Source: JBLHZY01 sp050633265 (GTDB lineage Bacteria; Pseudomonadota; Alphaproteobacteria; Rhodobacterales; Rhodobacteraceae). Taken from it: a stretch of 64,000 nucleotides of DNA. Position numbers and translations under genes: made by a program. The notes under the pieces were generated by a model that saw only the letters and a list, made by a program, of their open reading frames with translations, was not told where the DNA came from and did not search any database. The stretch is from contig JBOEGE010000011.1 of assembly GCA_050633265.1 (NCBI GenBank), forward strand, positions 1-64,000, written 5' to 3'. How positions within the stretch are numbered: the stretch's first letter is position 1; each line of letters opens with the position of its first letter. Below, piece after piece: positions 35,075 to 43,515 of this stretch.

Positions 35075-36727
35075 ATGGCCGAGATCGAACGCGAAGCAAT
35101 GGAATATGATGTGGTGATCGTTGGGGCGGGGCCTGCGGGGCTTTCTGCGGCGATCCGGCTCAAACAGCTTGATGCTGATCTCAACGTTGTGGTTCTGGAG
35201 AAGGGCTCCGAAGTTGGCGCGCATATCCTTTCGGGCGCTGTGCTTGATCCGGCGGGCCTTGATGCGCTTATCCCTGATTGGAAAGAAAAAGGCGCGCCAA
35301 TCACGGTGAAGGTCAAAGAAGACAACATGTATATCTTGGGCGAAGCAGGCCAAATCCGCCTGCCCAATTTCATCATGCCGCCGCTGATGAACAACCACGG
35401 CAATTATATCGTCTCTATGGGCAATGTGTGCCGCTGGATGGCCGAGCAAGCCGAAGGAATGGGCGTTGAAATTTTCCCCGGCATGGCCTGTTCTGAGATC
35501 GTTTATGGCGATAAGGGCGAAGTTAAAGGCGTTGTTGCGGGCGAGTTTGGCAAGAACCCAGACGGCACGCAGGGCGATAGCTATGAGCCGGGCATGGAAT
35601 TACACGGCAAATATGTGATGCTGTCTGAGGGCGTGCGCGGCTCGCTCTCCAAGGAAGTGATCGCCAAATATGATCTTGCAAATGGGCATGACGTTCCCAA
35701 ATTCGGCCTCGGCATGAAAGAGATCTGGGAAGTAAAGCCAGAGAACCACAATGAGGGCGAAGTTACCCACTCGCTTGGTTGGCCGCTTGGCTTCAAACAG
35801 GGCGGCGGCTCGTTCATGTATCACCTGGATAACAATCAGGTATATGTGGGCTATATCGTTGATCTTAATTATAAAAACCCGTTCTTCTATCCCTATATGG
35901 AATTCCAGCGCTTCAAACATCACGCGCGGATTTCCAAGGTTCTCAAGGGCGGCAAACGGATCGCTTATGGCGCGCGCGCAGTAACCAAAGGCGGCATTCA
36001 ATCCATCCCAACGGCGGCCTTCCCGGGCGGCGCCTTGCTTGGCTGTTCTGCGGGGCTTGTGAACTTGCCGCGGATCAAGGGCAACCACAACGCGATGCAC
36101 TCTGGCCGCCAGGCCGCCGATGCCGCCTTTGCTGCGATCAAAGCGGGCCGCAGCGGCGATGTTCTGGAAGCCTATGATGCAGAGCTGCGCAGCGGCCCTG
36201 TTGGCAAAGACCTCAAAAAAGTGCGCAATGTCGCGCCGCTGAATGGCCGGTTTGGCCCGCTTGGCGGCATGCTGGTTGGCGGCTTTGATATGTGGTTCCA
36301 AACGCTCTTTGGGATCAGCCTGTTTGGCACGTTGAAACATGGCAAAACCGATGCGCAAAGCACGGGCAAAGCGGCCGATTTCACGCCGATTGATTACCCC
36401 AAGCCCGATGGCACCCTGTCCTTTGATCGCCTCACCAATGTGAGCTTTGCTGCGACCAATCACGAGGAAAGCCAGCCAAGCCACCTACAGCTTGCCGATC
36501 CAACGATCCCGATCTCGATCAACCTTCCCGAATTCGCCGAACCCGCGCAGCGCTACTGCCCGGCTGGCGTTTATGAGGTGGTTGAGGAAGAGGGCAAAGA
36601 TCCGCGCTTTGTGGTGAATTTCCAGAACTGCGTCCATTGCAAAACCTGCGATATCAAAGACCCAAGCCAGAATATCAACTGGACGGTCCCGCAGGGCGGC
36701 GACGGGCCGAACTATCCAAACATGTAA
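35075..36727 (+). CDS. Electron transfer flavoprotein:ubiquinone oxidoreductase
   Basis: 550 residues from the ATG at 35075, with GAGG seven bases upstream. The N-terminal FAD site is VVIVGAGPAGLSAAIRL. The quinone-binding and membrane-contact region lies in the middle (FPGGALLGCSAGLVN). The C-terminal 4Fe-4S ferredoxin-like cluster has RYCPAGVYEV and FQNCVHCKTCDIKDP, with four cysteines. It passes electrons from ETF, reduced by acyl-CoA dehydrogenases such as that at 27.2 kb, into the ubiquinone pool at the inner membrane. Confidence 0.97.
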   Translation: MAEIEREAMEYDVVIVGAGPAGLSAAIRLKQLDADLNVVVLEKGSEVGAHILSGAVLDPAGLDALIPDWKEKGAPITVKVKEDNMYILGEAGQIRLPNFIMPPLMNNHGNYIVSMGNVCRWMAEQAEGMGVEIFPGMACSEIVYGDKGEVKGVVAGEFGKNPDGTQGDSYEPGMELHGKYVMLSEGVRGSLSKEVIAKYDLANGHDVPKFGLGMKEIWEVKPENHNEGEVTHSLGWPLGFKQGGGSFMYHLDNNQVYVGYIVDLNYKNPFFYPYMEFQRFKHHARISKVLKGGKRIAYGARAVTKGGIQSIPTAAFPGGALLGCSAGLVNLPRIKGNHNAMHSGRQAADAAFAAIKAGRSGDVLEAYDAELRSGPVGKDLKKVRNVAPLNGRFGPLGGMLVGGFDMWFQTLFGISLFGTLKHGKTDAQSTGKAADFTPIDYPKPDGTLSFDRLTNVSFAATNHEESQPSHLQLADPTIPISINLPEFAEPAQRYCPAGVYEVVEEEGKDPRFVVNFQNCVHCKTCDIKDPSQNINWTVPQGGDGPNYPNM

Positions 36728-36761
36728 TGCGGCACCCTCGCATTTTGTAACACTTCTGTTA

Positions 36762-36787
36762 GCGGGGCGCTCAATTGGGCGCCCCGC
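36762..36787 (+). terminator. Strong GC hairpin after the ETF-QO gene
   Basis: GCGGGGCGC (36762-36770), an 8-base loop, and GCGCCCCGC (36779-36787) form a perfect 9-bp stem 34 bases after the stop. No T-run follows, so it may end transcription weakly or protect the mRNA 3' end. Confidence 0.55.
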
Positions 36788-36847
36788 ATTGCCTCTGGCC
36801 CCAAGCAGGGCTAGTTTCGGGCCAATGCTTTCATGAGGAACCCTCAA

Positions 36848-38581
36848 GTGCCCGTATTTCCCTTTGCCAGATCAATCGCTTTCATCGCCGCTCTCGCGCT
36901 TCCTCTCGGGGGGCTGCCGCTGCCAAGCGCGGCGCAAACGACCTCAAGCGGGGTGTTTTCCGGCGCAGGCGCATATCTGAGCGCGCGCCACGCAAGCAAC
37001 GTGAATGATTTTGAGCAAGCCTCGCGCACCTATGCCGAAGCGCTCTCCAATGATCCGGGCAATCTGAGCCTGATGGAGGGGCAGATCATCTCTCAAATCG
37101 CGCAGGGCAATACGGCGAATGCACTGGCCGTTGCCAAGCTTTTGGTCGCACAATCGCCCGACAATCAGATCGCAAATATGGTCGTTCTGGCCGCCGCCTC
37201 TAAGGGCGATGAATTTGAAGCGGTGCTTAAAAGCATCGACGCAGAACATGGCGTTGGCCCGCTCGTGGATGGGCTTTTGGGCGCATGGGCCGCCGCAGGT
37301 ATGGGCCAGATGAGCGATGCGCTTGATCGGTTTGATGAGGTTGCCAAAAGCAAAGGGTTGGAAAGTTTTGGCTTTTATCACAAGGCTTTGGCGCTGATCT
37401 CGGTGGGTGATTTTGAAGGGGCTGATGCGATTTTTTCTGGCAAGGTCGGGGGCAAATTGCCGCCAACCCGGCGCGGTGTGATTGCGCATGCCGAAGTTCT
37501 AAGCCAGCTTGAGCGCGGGGCCGAGGCCGTTGCGATCATTGACGATGTTTTTGGCACACAGCTTGATCCCGGCATTTCCGCCATCCGCGCCAATCTGATC
37601 GCCGGAACCCCGCTTGAGCGAAGTTCGGTGCGCTCGGTTCAAGATGGAATGGCAGAGGTGTTTTTCTCGGTCGCCTCTGCCCTTGATGGCGAGAGCGACG
37701 ATTCTTATGCGCTGCTCTATGCGCGCATCGCTGAATACCTGCGCCCTGATCATTCCGATGCGCATCTTTTGGCCGCTGTCTTGCTTGAGCGCCTCGGCCA
37801 ATACGATCTGGCAACTCAAGCCTACCGCGCCGTCCCGCGCGAAGATCCTGCCTATTACGCTGCCGAACAGGGGCGGGCGGATGCGCTGCGCCGGGCCGGG
37901 CGCGAAGATGCCGCGATCGAGGTGATGGAACAACTGACCCGCAGCCATGGTGATCTTCCCGCGGTGCATATCACCCTCGGCGATATGATGCGCGCCCAAG
38001 AGAAATACGCCGAAGCCATTAAGAGCTATTCCAACGCGCTCGCGCTTTATAAAGGCGAAGACCCAGGCCAATGGATCGTCTATTTTGCGCGTGGCATCGC
38101 CTATGAACGCGAAGATGATTGGGACAATGCCGAAGCGGATTTCCGCAAAGCGCTCGCGCTTCAGCCGGATCAGCCGCAGGTCCTCAACTACCTCGGTTAT
38201 TCCTATCTCGAGATGAAAACCAACTATGACGAAGCGCTTGATATGATTGAGCGCGCGGTTGTGGCACGGCCAAATGATGCGTTCATCACCGATAGTCTTG
38301 GCTGGGGGTATTACCGGGTTGGGCGCTATGATGAGGCGGTCATTCAAATGGAACGGGCGGTTGAATTGATGGCTGTCGATCCGATTGTGAATGATCACTT
38401 GGGGGATGTGTATTGGGCCGTTGGCCGCAAACGCGAGGCCGAATTCCAATGGAGCCGCGCGATGAGCTTTGACCCCGAAGAAAAAGACGCAGAGCGCATT
38501 CGCCGCAAACTCGATATCGGGCTTGATGCGGTTCTCGCAGAAGAAGGCGCCAATCCCCTCAAGGTTGCGAATGAAGACTAA
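36848..38581 (+). CDS. Exported tetratricopeptide-repeat protein
   Basis: 577 residues from a GTG at 36848, chosen because GAGGA lies eight bases upstream; an in-frame ATG at 36833 would add five residues but has no such site. A signal peptide (FARSIAFIAALALPLGGLPLPSAAQ) is followed by TPR-type helical repeats along the length, clearest at the C-terminus (for example AEADFRKALALQPDQPQVLN and YRVGRYDEAVIQMERAVEL). TPR arrays bind partner proteins; the partners here are unknown. The stop codon overlaps the start of ispE, so the two are coupled. Confidence 0.85.
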   Translation: MPVFPFARSIAFIAALALPLGGLPLPSAAQTTSSGVFSGAGAYLSARHASNVNDFEQASRTYAEALSNDPGNLSLMEGQIISQIAQGNTANALAVAKLLVAQSPDNQIANMVVLAAASKGDEFEAVLKSIDAEHGVGPLVDGLLGAWAAAGMGQMSDALDRFDEVAKSKGLESFGFYHKALALISVGDFEGADAIFSGKVGGKLPPTRRGVIAHAEVLSQLERGAEAVAIIDDVFGTQLDPGISAIRANLIAGTPLERSSVRSVQDGMAEVFFSVASALDGESDDSYALLYARIAEYLRPDHSDAHLLAAVLLERLGQYDLATQAYRAVPREDPAYYAAEQGRADALRRAGREDAAIEVMEQLTRSHGDLPAVHITLGDMMRAQEKYAEAIKSYSNALALYKGEDPGQWIVYFARGIAYEREDDWDNAEADFRKALALQPDQPQVLNYLGYSYLEMKTNYDEALDMIERAVVARPNDAFITDSLGWGYYRVGRYDEAVIQMERAVELMAVDPIVNDHLGDVYWAVGRKREAEFQWSRAMSFDPEEKDAERIRRKLDIGLDAVLAEEGANPLKVANED

Positions 38582-39440
38582 GGCGATCGCGCGGGCCAAG
38601 ATCAATCTTTGCCTGCACCTTACCGGCCTGCGCGCCGATGGCTATCATCTGCTCGAATCGCTGGTGGTCTTTGCTGAGTTTGGCGATCTGCTTGAGGTGG
38701 CGCCAAGCGATCAGCTTTCGCTGACAGTCGCAGGCCCCTTTGCGAAAGGTGTCCCGGCCGATGGCCGCAATCTCGTTCTCCAAGCTGGCGAACATTTGCG
38801 CGATCTGCGCGGGGTAAAAGCCGGCGCATCAATCCATCTCGAAAAGCACCTCCCCCATGGCGGCGGGATCGGCGGCGGCTCTTCTGATGCGGCCTGTGCG
38901 ATCGGGCTTCTGGCGGATTTATGGGGCGTGGCGCCGCTCAACGAAAGCGAAGCGTTGCTCCTTGGCGCGGATATTCCCGTCTGCCTCCATGCGCCTCAGC
39001 CGATGAAAATGTGCGGCATTGGCGAGGCGCTTTCGCCCGCGCCGAACCTCCCCGAATGCTGGCTCGTGCTTGCCAATCCCGGCGTCGAAGTGCCAACGGC
39101 AAAGGCCTTTGCGCTTTACGACAGCCGCTATGATTTCAGCGCCCAAGGGATGGCCCCGATGCATTGGGGCGCTGCGCCGCAAGATTTCAGCGCCTGGCTT
39201 CTCGCGCAGCGCAACGATTTGGTCAAAGTCGCAGTAGACCCAAGCCTCGCCCCCATTGTGACAGATGTTTTGGCCGCGTTGCGCGCCACCAAAGGCAATG
39301 CGGCCTCGCAAATGTCAGGCTCTGGGAGCACATGCTGGGGGCTTTATTTCAACGCGCAAGAGGCCCAATCGGCCGCGCGCACACTCGCCGCAGATCATCC
39401 CGATTGGTGGGTCCGTGCAGGCGCAGTCGCAAGCGCTTAG
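38571..39440 (+). CDS. ispE: 4-diphosphocytidyl-2-C-methyl-D-erythritol kinase
   Basis: 289 residues from the ATG at 38571, inside the last codons of the TPR gene. GHMP-kinase motifs are ARAKINLCLHLTG at the N-terminus, the ATP loop LPHGGGIGGGSSDAA, and MSGSGSTCWGLY near the end. It phosphorylates the fourth intermediate of the MEP isoprenoid pathway. The next gene, on the other strand, makes the polyprenyl chain from the resulting precursors. Confidence 0.97.
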   Translation: MKTKAIARAKINLCLHLTGLRADGYHLLESLVVFAEFGDLLEVAPSDQLSLTVAGPFAKGVPADGRNLVLQAGEHLRDLRGVKAGASIHLEKHLPHGGGIGGGSSDAACAIGLLADLWGVAPLNESEALLLGADIPVCLHAPQPMKMCGIGEALSPAPNLPECWLVLANPGVEVPTAKAFALYDSRYDFSAQGMAPMHWGAAPQDFSAWLLAQRNDLVKVAVDPSLAPIVTDVLAALRATKGNAASQMSGSGSTCWGLYFNAQEAQSAARTLAADHPDWWVRAGAVASA

Positions 39441-40435
39441 TTGATCCGCGCAACCACGTAATCGGCAATATCACTGAGCATTTCGCGGATCGGTTCATCG
39501 GGCAGACCGGCAAGCGCATCCTTCGCCTTTTGTGCCCAAAGCAAGGCCTCGGTGCGTGTATCTTCCAGCGCGTCGTGATCATTGAGCAACTTGATCGCAT
39601 GCTCAAGATCGCCGTCCTTCTGATCGCCCTTTTCAATCACCCGCTTCCAAAAGGCGCGCTCGTCCGCATCGCCGCGAGCAACCGCTTTGATCAGGGGCAG
39701 CGTTAGCTTTCGCTCGCGAAAATCGTCGCCAATGTTCTTGCCCGTGGCCGCAGAGCCCCAATAATCGAGCAGATCATCAACGATCTGAAAGCTGATCCCA
39801 AGCGCATCACCATAATCAAACAGCGCTTGTTTGGTCGCCGCATCTGCGCCGGCAATCTCGCCGCCGGCTTCCGTGGCGGCAGAAAACAGCGCCGCCGTTT
39901 TGCCGCGCACAACCTGAAGATAAATATCCTCGCCCGTGGCCAAATCTTGCGCCGCTGTAAGCTGCAAAACTTCGCCCTCAGCAATCGTCGCCGCAGCGTT
40001 TGAGAGGATCTCCAAAACCCGAAGACTCCCCGGCTCAACCATCAATTGAAACGCGCGCGCAAAAAGATAATCGCCGACAAGCACGCTGGATTTATTGTCC
40101 CACATCAGATTGGCCGTGGGCCGCCCGCGCCGCTGCGCGCTTTCATCCACCACATCATCATGCAGCAAAGTTGCTGTGTGAATAAATTCAACCGTGGCCG
40201 CGAGATGGATATGATAGGGGCCCCCGTAGCCACATAGCCGCGCCGCAGCCAGCGTCAGCATCGGGCGCAAGCGTTTGCCGCCTGCCTCAACCAAATGCGC
40301 GGTCACTTGCGGGATACGCGGCGCATGCTCAGAGGCCATGCGATCACGGATCATAGCATCCACACCCTTAAGATCATCGGCCAGATAAGCGGCCAATTTC
40401 TCGTGTGGTTTAATCTCTGCGGTATCCAGCCCCAT
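39437..40435 (-). CDS. Polyprenyl diphosphate synthase (ubiquinone side chain)
   Basis: 332 residues from the ATG at 40435. The two aspartate-rich motifs are DDVVD (93-97, within TLLHDDVVDESAQRRG) and DDLLDY, flanked by GGKRLRPML and GDYLFARAF. It is a long-chain trans-polyprenyl synthase, elongating farnesyl or geranyl diphosphate with isopentenyl diphosphate. Chain length (probably ten units in this group) is inferred from taxonomy. The product feeds UbiA (11 kb). It overlaps ispE convergently by four bases. Confidence 0.93.
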   Translation of the reverse strand: MGLDTAEIKPHEKLAAYLADDLKGVDAMIRDRMASEHAPRIPQVTAHLVEAGGKRLRPMLTLAAARLCGYGGPYHIHLAATVEFIHTATLLHDDVVDESAQRRGRPTANLMWDNKSSVLVGDYLFARAFQLMVEPGSLRVLEILSNAAATIAEGEVLQLTAAQDLATGEDIYLQVVRGKTAALFSAATEAGGEIAGADAATKQALFDYGDALGISFQIVDDLLDYWGSAATGKNIGDDFRERKLTLPLIKAVARGDADERAFWKRVIEKGDQKDGDLEHAIKLLNDHDALEDTRTEALLWAQKAKDALAGLPDEPIREMLSDIADYVVARIN

Positions 40436-40491
40436 CACACCCTCGTCACATGGCTCGACAAACGCAGGCGCTTGCCATTAAGTCCTAAAGA

Positions 40492-40707
40492 ATGAAAGAA
40501 CTTTTGCGCAGCAACGATCCAACAATCATCGCCTATGCAACGTCGATCCTTCAAGGCGAGGGTATAGACTGGTTTGAAATGGACGTCCATATGAGCGTTC
40601 TTGAAGGCAGCGTAGGCATTTTGCCGCGCCGCCTGATGGTGCGCGATCAGGATATGTTTCTGGCGCGTGCCGCTATGCGCGATAATGACATCGAGCTTGA
40701 GGGGTAA
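40492..40707 (+). CDS. DUF2007 protein (putative signal-transducing protein)
   Basis: 71 residues with the compact alpha/beta pattern of DUF2007: MKELLRSNDPTIIAYATSIL, then a helix-strand pair ending RRLMVRDQDMFLARAAM. Function is not established. It starts 56 bases from the divergent polyprenyl synthase and is followed after five bases by a methyltransferase gene, a pairing I remember from other alphaproteobacteria. Confidence 0.85.
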   Translation: MKELLRSNDPTIIAYATSILQGEGIDWFEMDVHMSVLEGSVGILPRRLMVRDQDMFLARAAMRDNDIELEG

Positions 40708-40712
40708 AGCGC

Positions 40713-41477
40713 ATGACTTTGCCGCTGGATCAGCTGAGCCATGACGCGTTTTTGAATGGGCGGATCACGCTCGCCCAGCCGATTGCGGGCTACCGCGCTG
40801 GGGTTGATCCGGTGCTGCTGGCGGCATCCGTTGAGGCGCGCGCCGGGCAATCGGTGCTTGAGCTTGGTTGCGGGGCGGGGGCGGCGCTGCTTTGCTTGGG
40901 CGCGCGGGTCGCGGGGCTTTCGCTGCATGGGGTTGAGTTGCAAAACGACTATGCGCAGCTTGCCCGCAGCAATGCAGCGTCCAATGATATTAAGGCCCAA
41001 ATCACCCAGGCCGATATCGCCGCCCTTCCGGCCGATCTGCGCAACCAAAGCTTTGATCATATCATCGCCAACCCGCCGTATTTCTTGCGCGATAGCGGAA
41101 CGGCTTCCCCCATAGAACGGCGCGAAACAGCAATGGGTGAAGGCCTTTCGCTTGATCAATGGGTCGCGATCGCGGCGCGCCGCCTTGCCCCCAAAGGTAG
41201 GTTTACGATGATCCAAAACGCTGCGCGCATGCCGGAAACCTTGGCCGCAATGGCCGCATATCTTGGCTCGGTTGAGCTGATGCCGCTTCAGCCGCGCATG
41301 GGCCGCCCTGCGCAATTGATCCTCGCCCGCGCGCGCAAAGGCGGGCGCGCAGCCTTTCGCCTTCATCCAGCCGTGTTGATGCATGAAGGGGCAAAGCATA
41401 TGCGCGATGGCGAGAGCTACACCGCCCAAATAAGCGCCGTTCTGCGCGATGGGGCGCCTTTGCCCTGGGGCGCTTAA
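40713..41477 (+). CDS. tRNA1(Val) A37 N6-methyltransferase-like protein (TrmN6 family)
   Basis: 254 residues. The SAM-binding motif is VLELGCGAGAA (about 48-58), and the amino-methyltransferase signature NPPY is at 120-123. AGYRAGVDPVLLAA near the N-terminus is typical of the TrmN6/YfiC group. The tRNA target is inferred from homology. GAGGGG precedes the start. Confidence 0.86.
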   Translation: MTLPLDQLSHDAFLNGRITLAQPIAGYRAGVDPVLLAASVEARAGQSVLELGCGAGAALLCLGARVAGLSLHGVELQNDYAQLARSNAASNDIKAQITQADIAALPADLRNQSFDHIIANPPYFLRDSGTASPIERRETAMGEGLSLDQWVAIAARRLAPKGRFTMIQNAARMPETLAAMAAYLGSVELMPLQPRMGRPAQLILARARKGGRAAFRLHPAVLMHEGAKHMRDGESYTAQISAVLRDGAPLPWGA

Positions 41478-41557
41478 CTTTTTGGCAATAATTTGCGCGC
41501 CATGCTGCTTGTTACACGCCCGTTACATCGCGCGCGTGACACGACTCAAATTTTGTG

Positions 41558-41574
41558 GTGCACTGAGAGTGCAC
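41558..41574. repeat. Inverted repeat in the leader of the DUF465 gene
   Basis: GTGCAC (41558-41563), five bases, GTGCAC (41569-41574), with partial extension on both sides (TTGTG before, CAAC after). It lies 29 bases before the ATG at 41603. It could be an operator or an mRNA leader hairpin. Two GTTACA copies lie shortly upstream. Confidence 0.35.
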
Positions 41575-41602
41575 AACCCACACATCGAGAGGAGACATCT
41601 AT

Positions 41603-41770
41603 ATGACCTTGAGTTCGCATCTGCAGGAACTGAAGAAAAAACACCAATCTCTCTCGCTTCAAGTTGATGAAGCACAACGCCAGCCCGGGATGAATTCGAT
41701 CCAAGTGGCAGCGATGAAAAAGCAAAAGATGCGCCTCAAAGAAGAAATCGCGCGGCTTCAGCACGCCTAA
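41603..41770 (+). CDS. Small DUF465 (YdcH-type) protein
   Basis: 55 residues, not much more than one helical hairpin: SSHLQELKKKHQSLSLQVDE, a proline-containing turn (RQPGMNS), and AAMKKQKMRLKEEIARL. Length, the antiparallel helix layout and the KKQKMRLKEEI motif match DUF465. GAGAGGAG precedes the start. Function unknown; proteins of this family are highly expressed in several bacteria. Confidence 0.85.
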   Translation: MTLSSHLQELKKKHQSLSLQVDEAQRQPGMNSIQVAAMKKQKMRLKEEIARLQHA

Positions 41771-41771
41771 A

Positions 41772-42638
41772 TCAAGCGCGGCTGGCCAGCGAGGCGAGCC
41801 GCGCCCCACCTGAAATCAATAGAGCCGCAAGCAACAAGCGCCAGCTTGGGGCAGCAACCCCTGCGGCAATCAAAGCGAGTGTTGAGAGCAAAGGCGCGGC
41901 ATAGCTTGCCACGCCAAGCATCTGTATATCGCCGCGCTTTACCCCAATATCCCAAACATAAAACGCTAGCCCAACAGGCCCAAGCCCAAGCCCGATCACG
42001 CTGATCCAGCCAAGCGCGGCTTGCGGCCAAACGGTTTGCTCAAAGGTTAGATGCGCGAGGGTCGAGAGGGCCGCTGTTGCAAGGCAGAAAATCGCAACGC
42101 TGGCGGTTGGCACATCGGCCAAACGGCGCGAAAGAACCGAATAGCCCGACCAAACAACCGCACAGCCCGCCGCCAAGATATAGCCCAAGATCGCCGTCTC
42201 TGGCCGCGCTGCATCGCCCCCCGCCGCGCCAATAACAAGCGCCGCGCCAATCAGCGCAATCACCCCGCCAATCACATGGCCGCGCTTAAGTTGCTCGCCC
42301 GGCAAAAGCCCCGAAAACAGCACGATCAAGAGCGGCCAAAGATAAGCGATCAGTCCAGCCTCAACAGCAGGCGCGGCGCGCAGGGCAGAGAAATAAAGGA
42401 AGTGATAGCCAAACAGACCCACGGTTCCAAAGGCATAGACCTTCCAACTGATCCGCCGCAACGCGCGCGATTCACCCGTAGACATCACCCAGATCAACCC
42501 GATAACCCCACCAATCCCAAAGCACATGGCATTGAGCTGCAAAGGCGGCATCGGGGCGGCACCTACCGTAAAAAGCGCCAAAAGCGCCCACAGGAGAATG
42601 GCGATGAAGCCGATAAATGTTGCGCTGGAACGGGTCAT
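41772..42638 (-). CDS. EamA-family (DMT superfamily) exporter, YddG-like
   Basis: 288 residues, ten transmembrane helices in two EamA repeats. The PLQLNAMCFGIGG segment in the first repeat and the general layout resemble the aromatic amino acid exporter YddG; the substrate is otherwise open. Helix-ending motifs such as YLWPLLIVLFSGLL are normal for the superfamily. It ends one base after the convergent DUF465 gene and lies downstream of the phbB terminator. Confidence 0.88.
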   Translation of the reverse strand: MTRSSATFIGFIAILLWALLALFTVGAAPMPPLQLNAMCFGIGGVIGLIWVMSTGESRALRRISWKVYAFGTVGLFGYHFLYFSALRAAPAVEAGLIAYLWPLLIVLFSGLLPGEQLKRGHVIGGVIALIGAALVIGAAGGDAARPETAILGYILAAGCAVVWSGYSVLSRRLADVPTASVAIFCLATAALSTLAHLTFEQTVWPQAALGWISVIGLGLGPVGLAFYVWDIGVKRGDIQMLGVASYAAPLLSTLALIAAGVAAPSWRLLLAALLISGGARLASLASRA

Positions 42639-42657
42639 CCATCTGCCTTAGCGCGCG

Positions 42658-42692
42658 CAAAGAAAAAGGGCCAGCCCGAAGGCCAGCCCTTT
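42658..42692 (-). terminator. Intrinsic terminator of phbB
   Basis: Read on the minus strand, AAAGGGC and GCCCTTT bracket a GC-rich 14-base loop that can pair further inside. TTTTT-C-TTT follows directly. It begins 22 bases after the phbB stop codon and 20 bases before the EamA start. Confidence 0.8.
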
Positions 42693-42714
42693 GAAATTCG
42701 CAGCCCTGATCGGA

Positions 42715-43437
42715 TCAGGTGAAGTACTGGCCGCCATTTGCAGTGATCGTCGAACCGGTGATGAAACCGGCATCGTCGGAGGCGAGGAAAACCACACAGC
42801 GCGCGATCTCTTCTGGCTCGCCAAGGCGCCCAACTGGGATCTGCCCGATGATGCTTTCACGCACCTTTTCCGGAACCGCCATCACCATATCCGTGCCGAT
42901 ATAGCCGGGGCAGATCACATTCACAGTCACGCCTGCGCGCGCGCCTTCTTGGGCCAGCGCTTTGGTAAAGCCGATATCGCCGGCTTTGGCGGCAGAGTAG
43001 TTGGCTTGGGCAAACTGGCCCTTTTGCCCGTTGATTGACGAGATATTGATCACGCGGCCGAATTTGCGCTCGCGCATGCCGGGCCAAATCGGATGGGTCA
43101 TGTTGAACACGCCGGAAAGGTTCGTATCCATCACTTCTTGCCATTGTTCGCGGGTCATTTTGTGAAACGGCGCATCGCGGGTGATGCCAGCGTTATTGAC
43201 CAAAACATCAATGGGGCCGAGCTCCGCCTCAACCTTGGCAATGCCAGCAGCGCATTCATCATAATCAGCAACCGACCACTTAAAGGTCTTGATGCCGGTT
43301 TCTTTGGTGAAAGCGGCGGCGGCATCATCATTGCCTGCATATGTCGCTGCAACGGAATATCCCGCAGCTTGCAAAGCCTTGCTGATGGATGCGCCGATAC
43401 CGCGTGATCCGCCGGTGACGAGGGCTACTCTGGCCAT
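42715..43437 (-). CDS. phbB: Acetoacetyl-CoA reductase
   Basis: 240 residues, a short-chain dehydrogenase. The NADPH loop is VTGGSRGIG (7-15), the NNAG motif is at 81-84, and the catalytic residues are Tyr147 and Lys151 in NYSAAK. FNMTHPIWPGMRERKFGRVINISS and the GGQYFT C-terminus are characteristic of PhbB. It reduces acetoacetyl-CoA to (R)-3-hydroxybutyryl-CoA for polyhydroxybutyrate or the ethylmalonyl-CoA pathway. It is 78 bases downstream of phbA. Confidence 0.97.
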   Translation of the reverse strand: MARVALVTGGSRGIGASISKALQAAGYSVAATYAGNDDAAAAFTKETGIKTFKWSVADYDECAAGIAKVEAELGPIDVLVNNAGITRDAPFHKMTREQWQEVMDTNLSGVFNMTHPIWPGMRERKFGRVINISSINGQKGQFAQANYSAAKAGDIGFTKALAQEGARAGVTVNVICPGYIGTDMVMAVPEKVRESIIGQIPVGRLGEPEEIARCVVFLASDDAGFITGSTITANGGQYFT

Positions 43438-43479
43438 GATATCCTCCCAAGGATTGTAATCTTGTTTCGCAATATTGCT

Positions 43480-43513
43480 CGGGCACGCAATTTTCTTGCG
43501 CGCCCGATTTTTT
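43480..43513 (+). terminator. Terminator-like hairpin between phbA and phbB, oriented against the genes
   Basis: CGGGC-A-CGCAA (43480-43490), loop TTTTC, TTGCG-C-GCCCG (43496-43506): ten base pairs around one mismatch, followed on the plus strand by A and six T (43508-43513). Both flanking genes run on the minus strand, where the hairpin has A-rich sequence before it and no T-run after it. It could end an antisense transcript or act as an intercistronic mRNA stabiliser. Confidence 0.6.
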
Positions 43514-43515
43514 GT

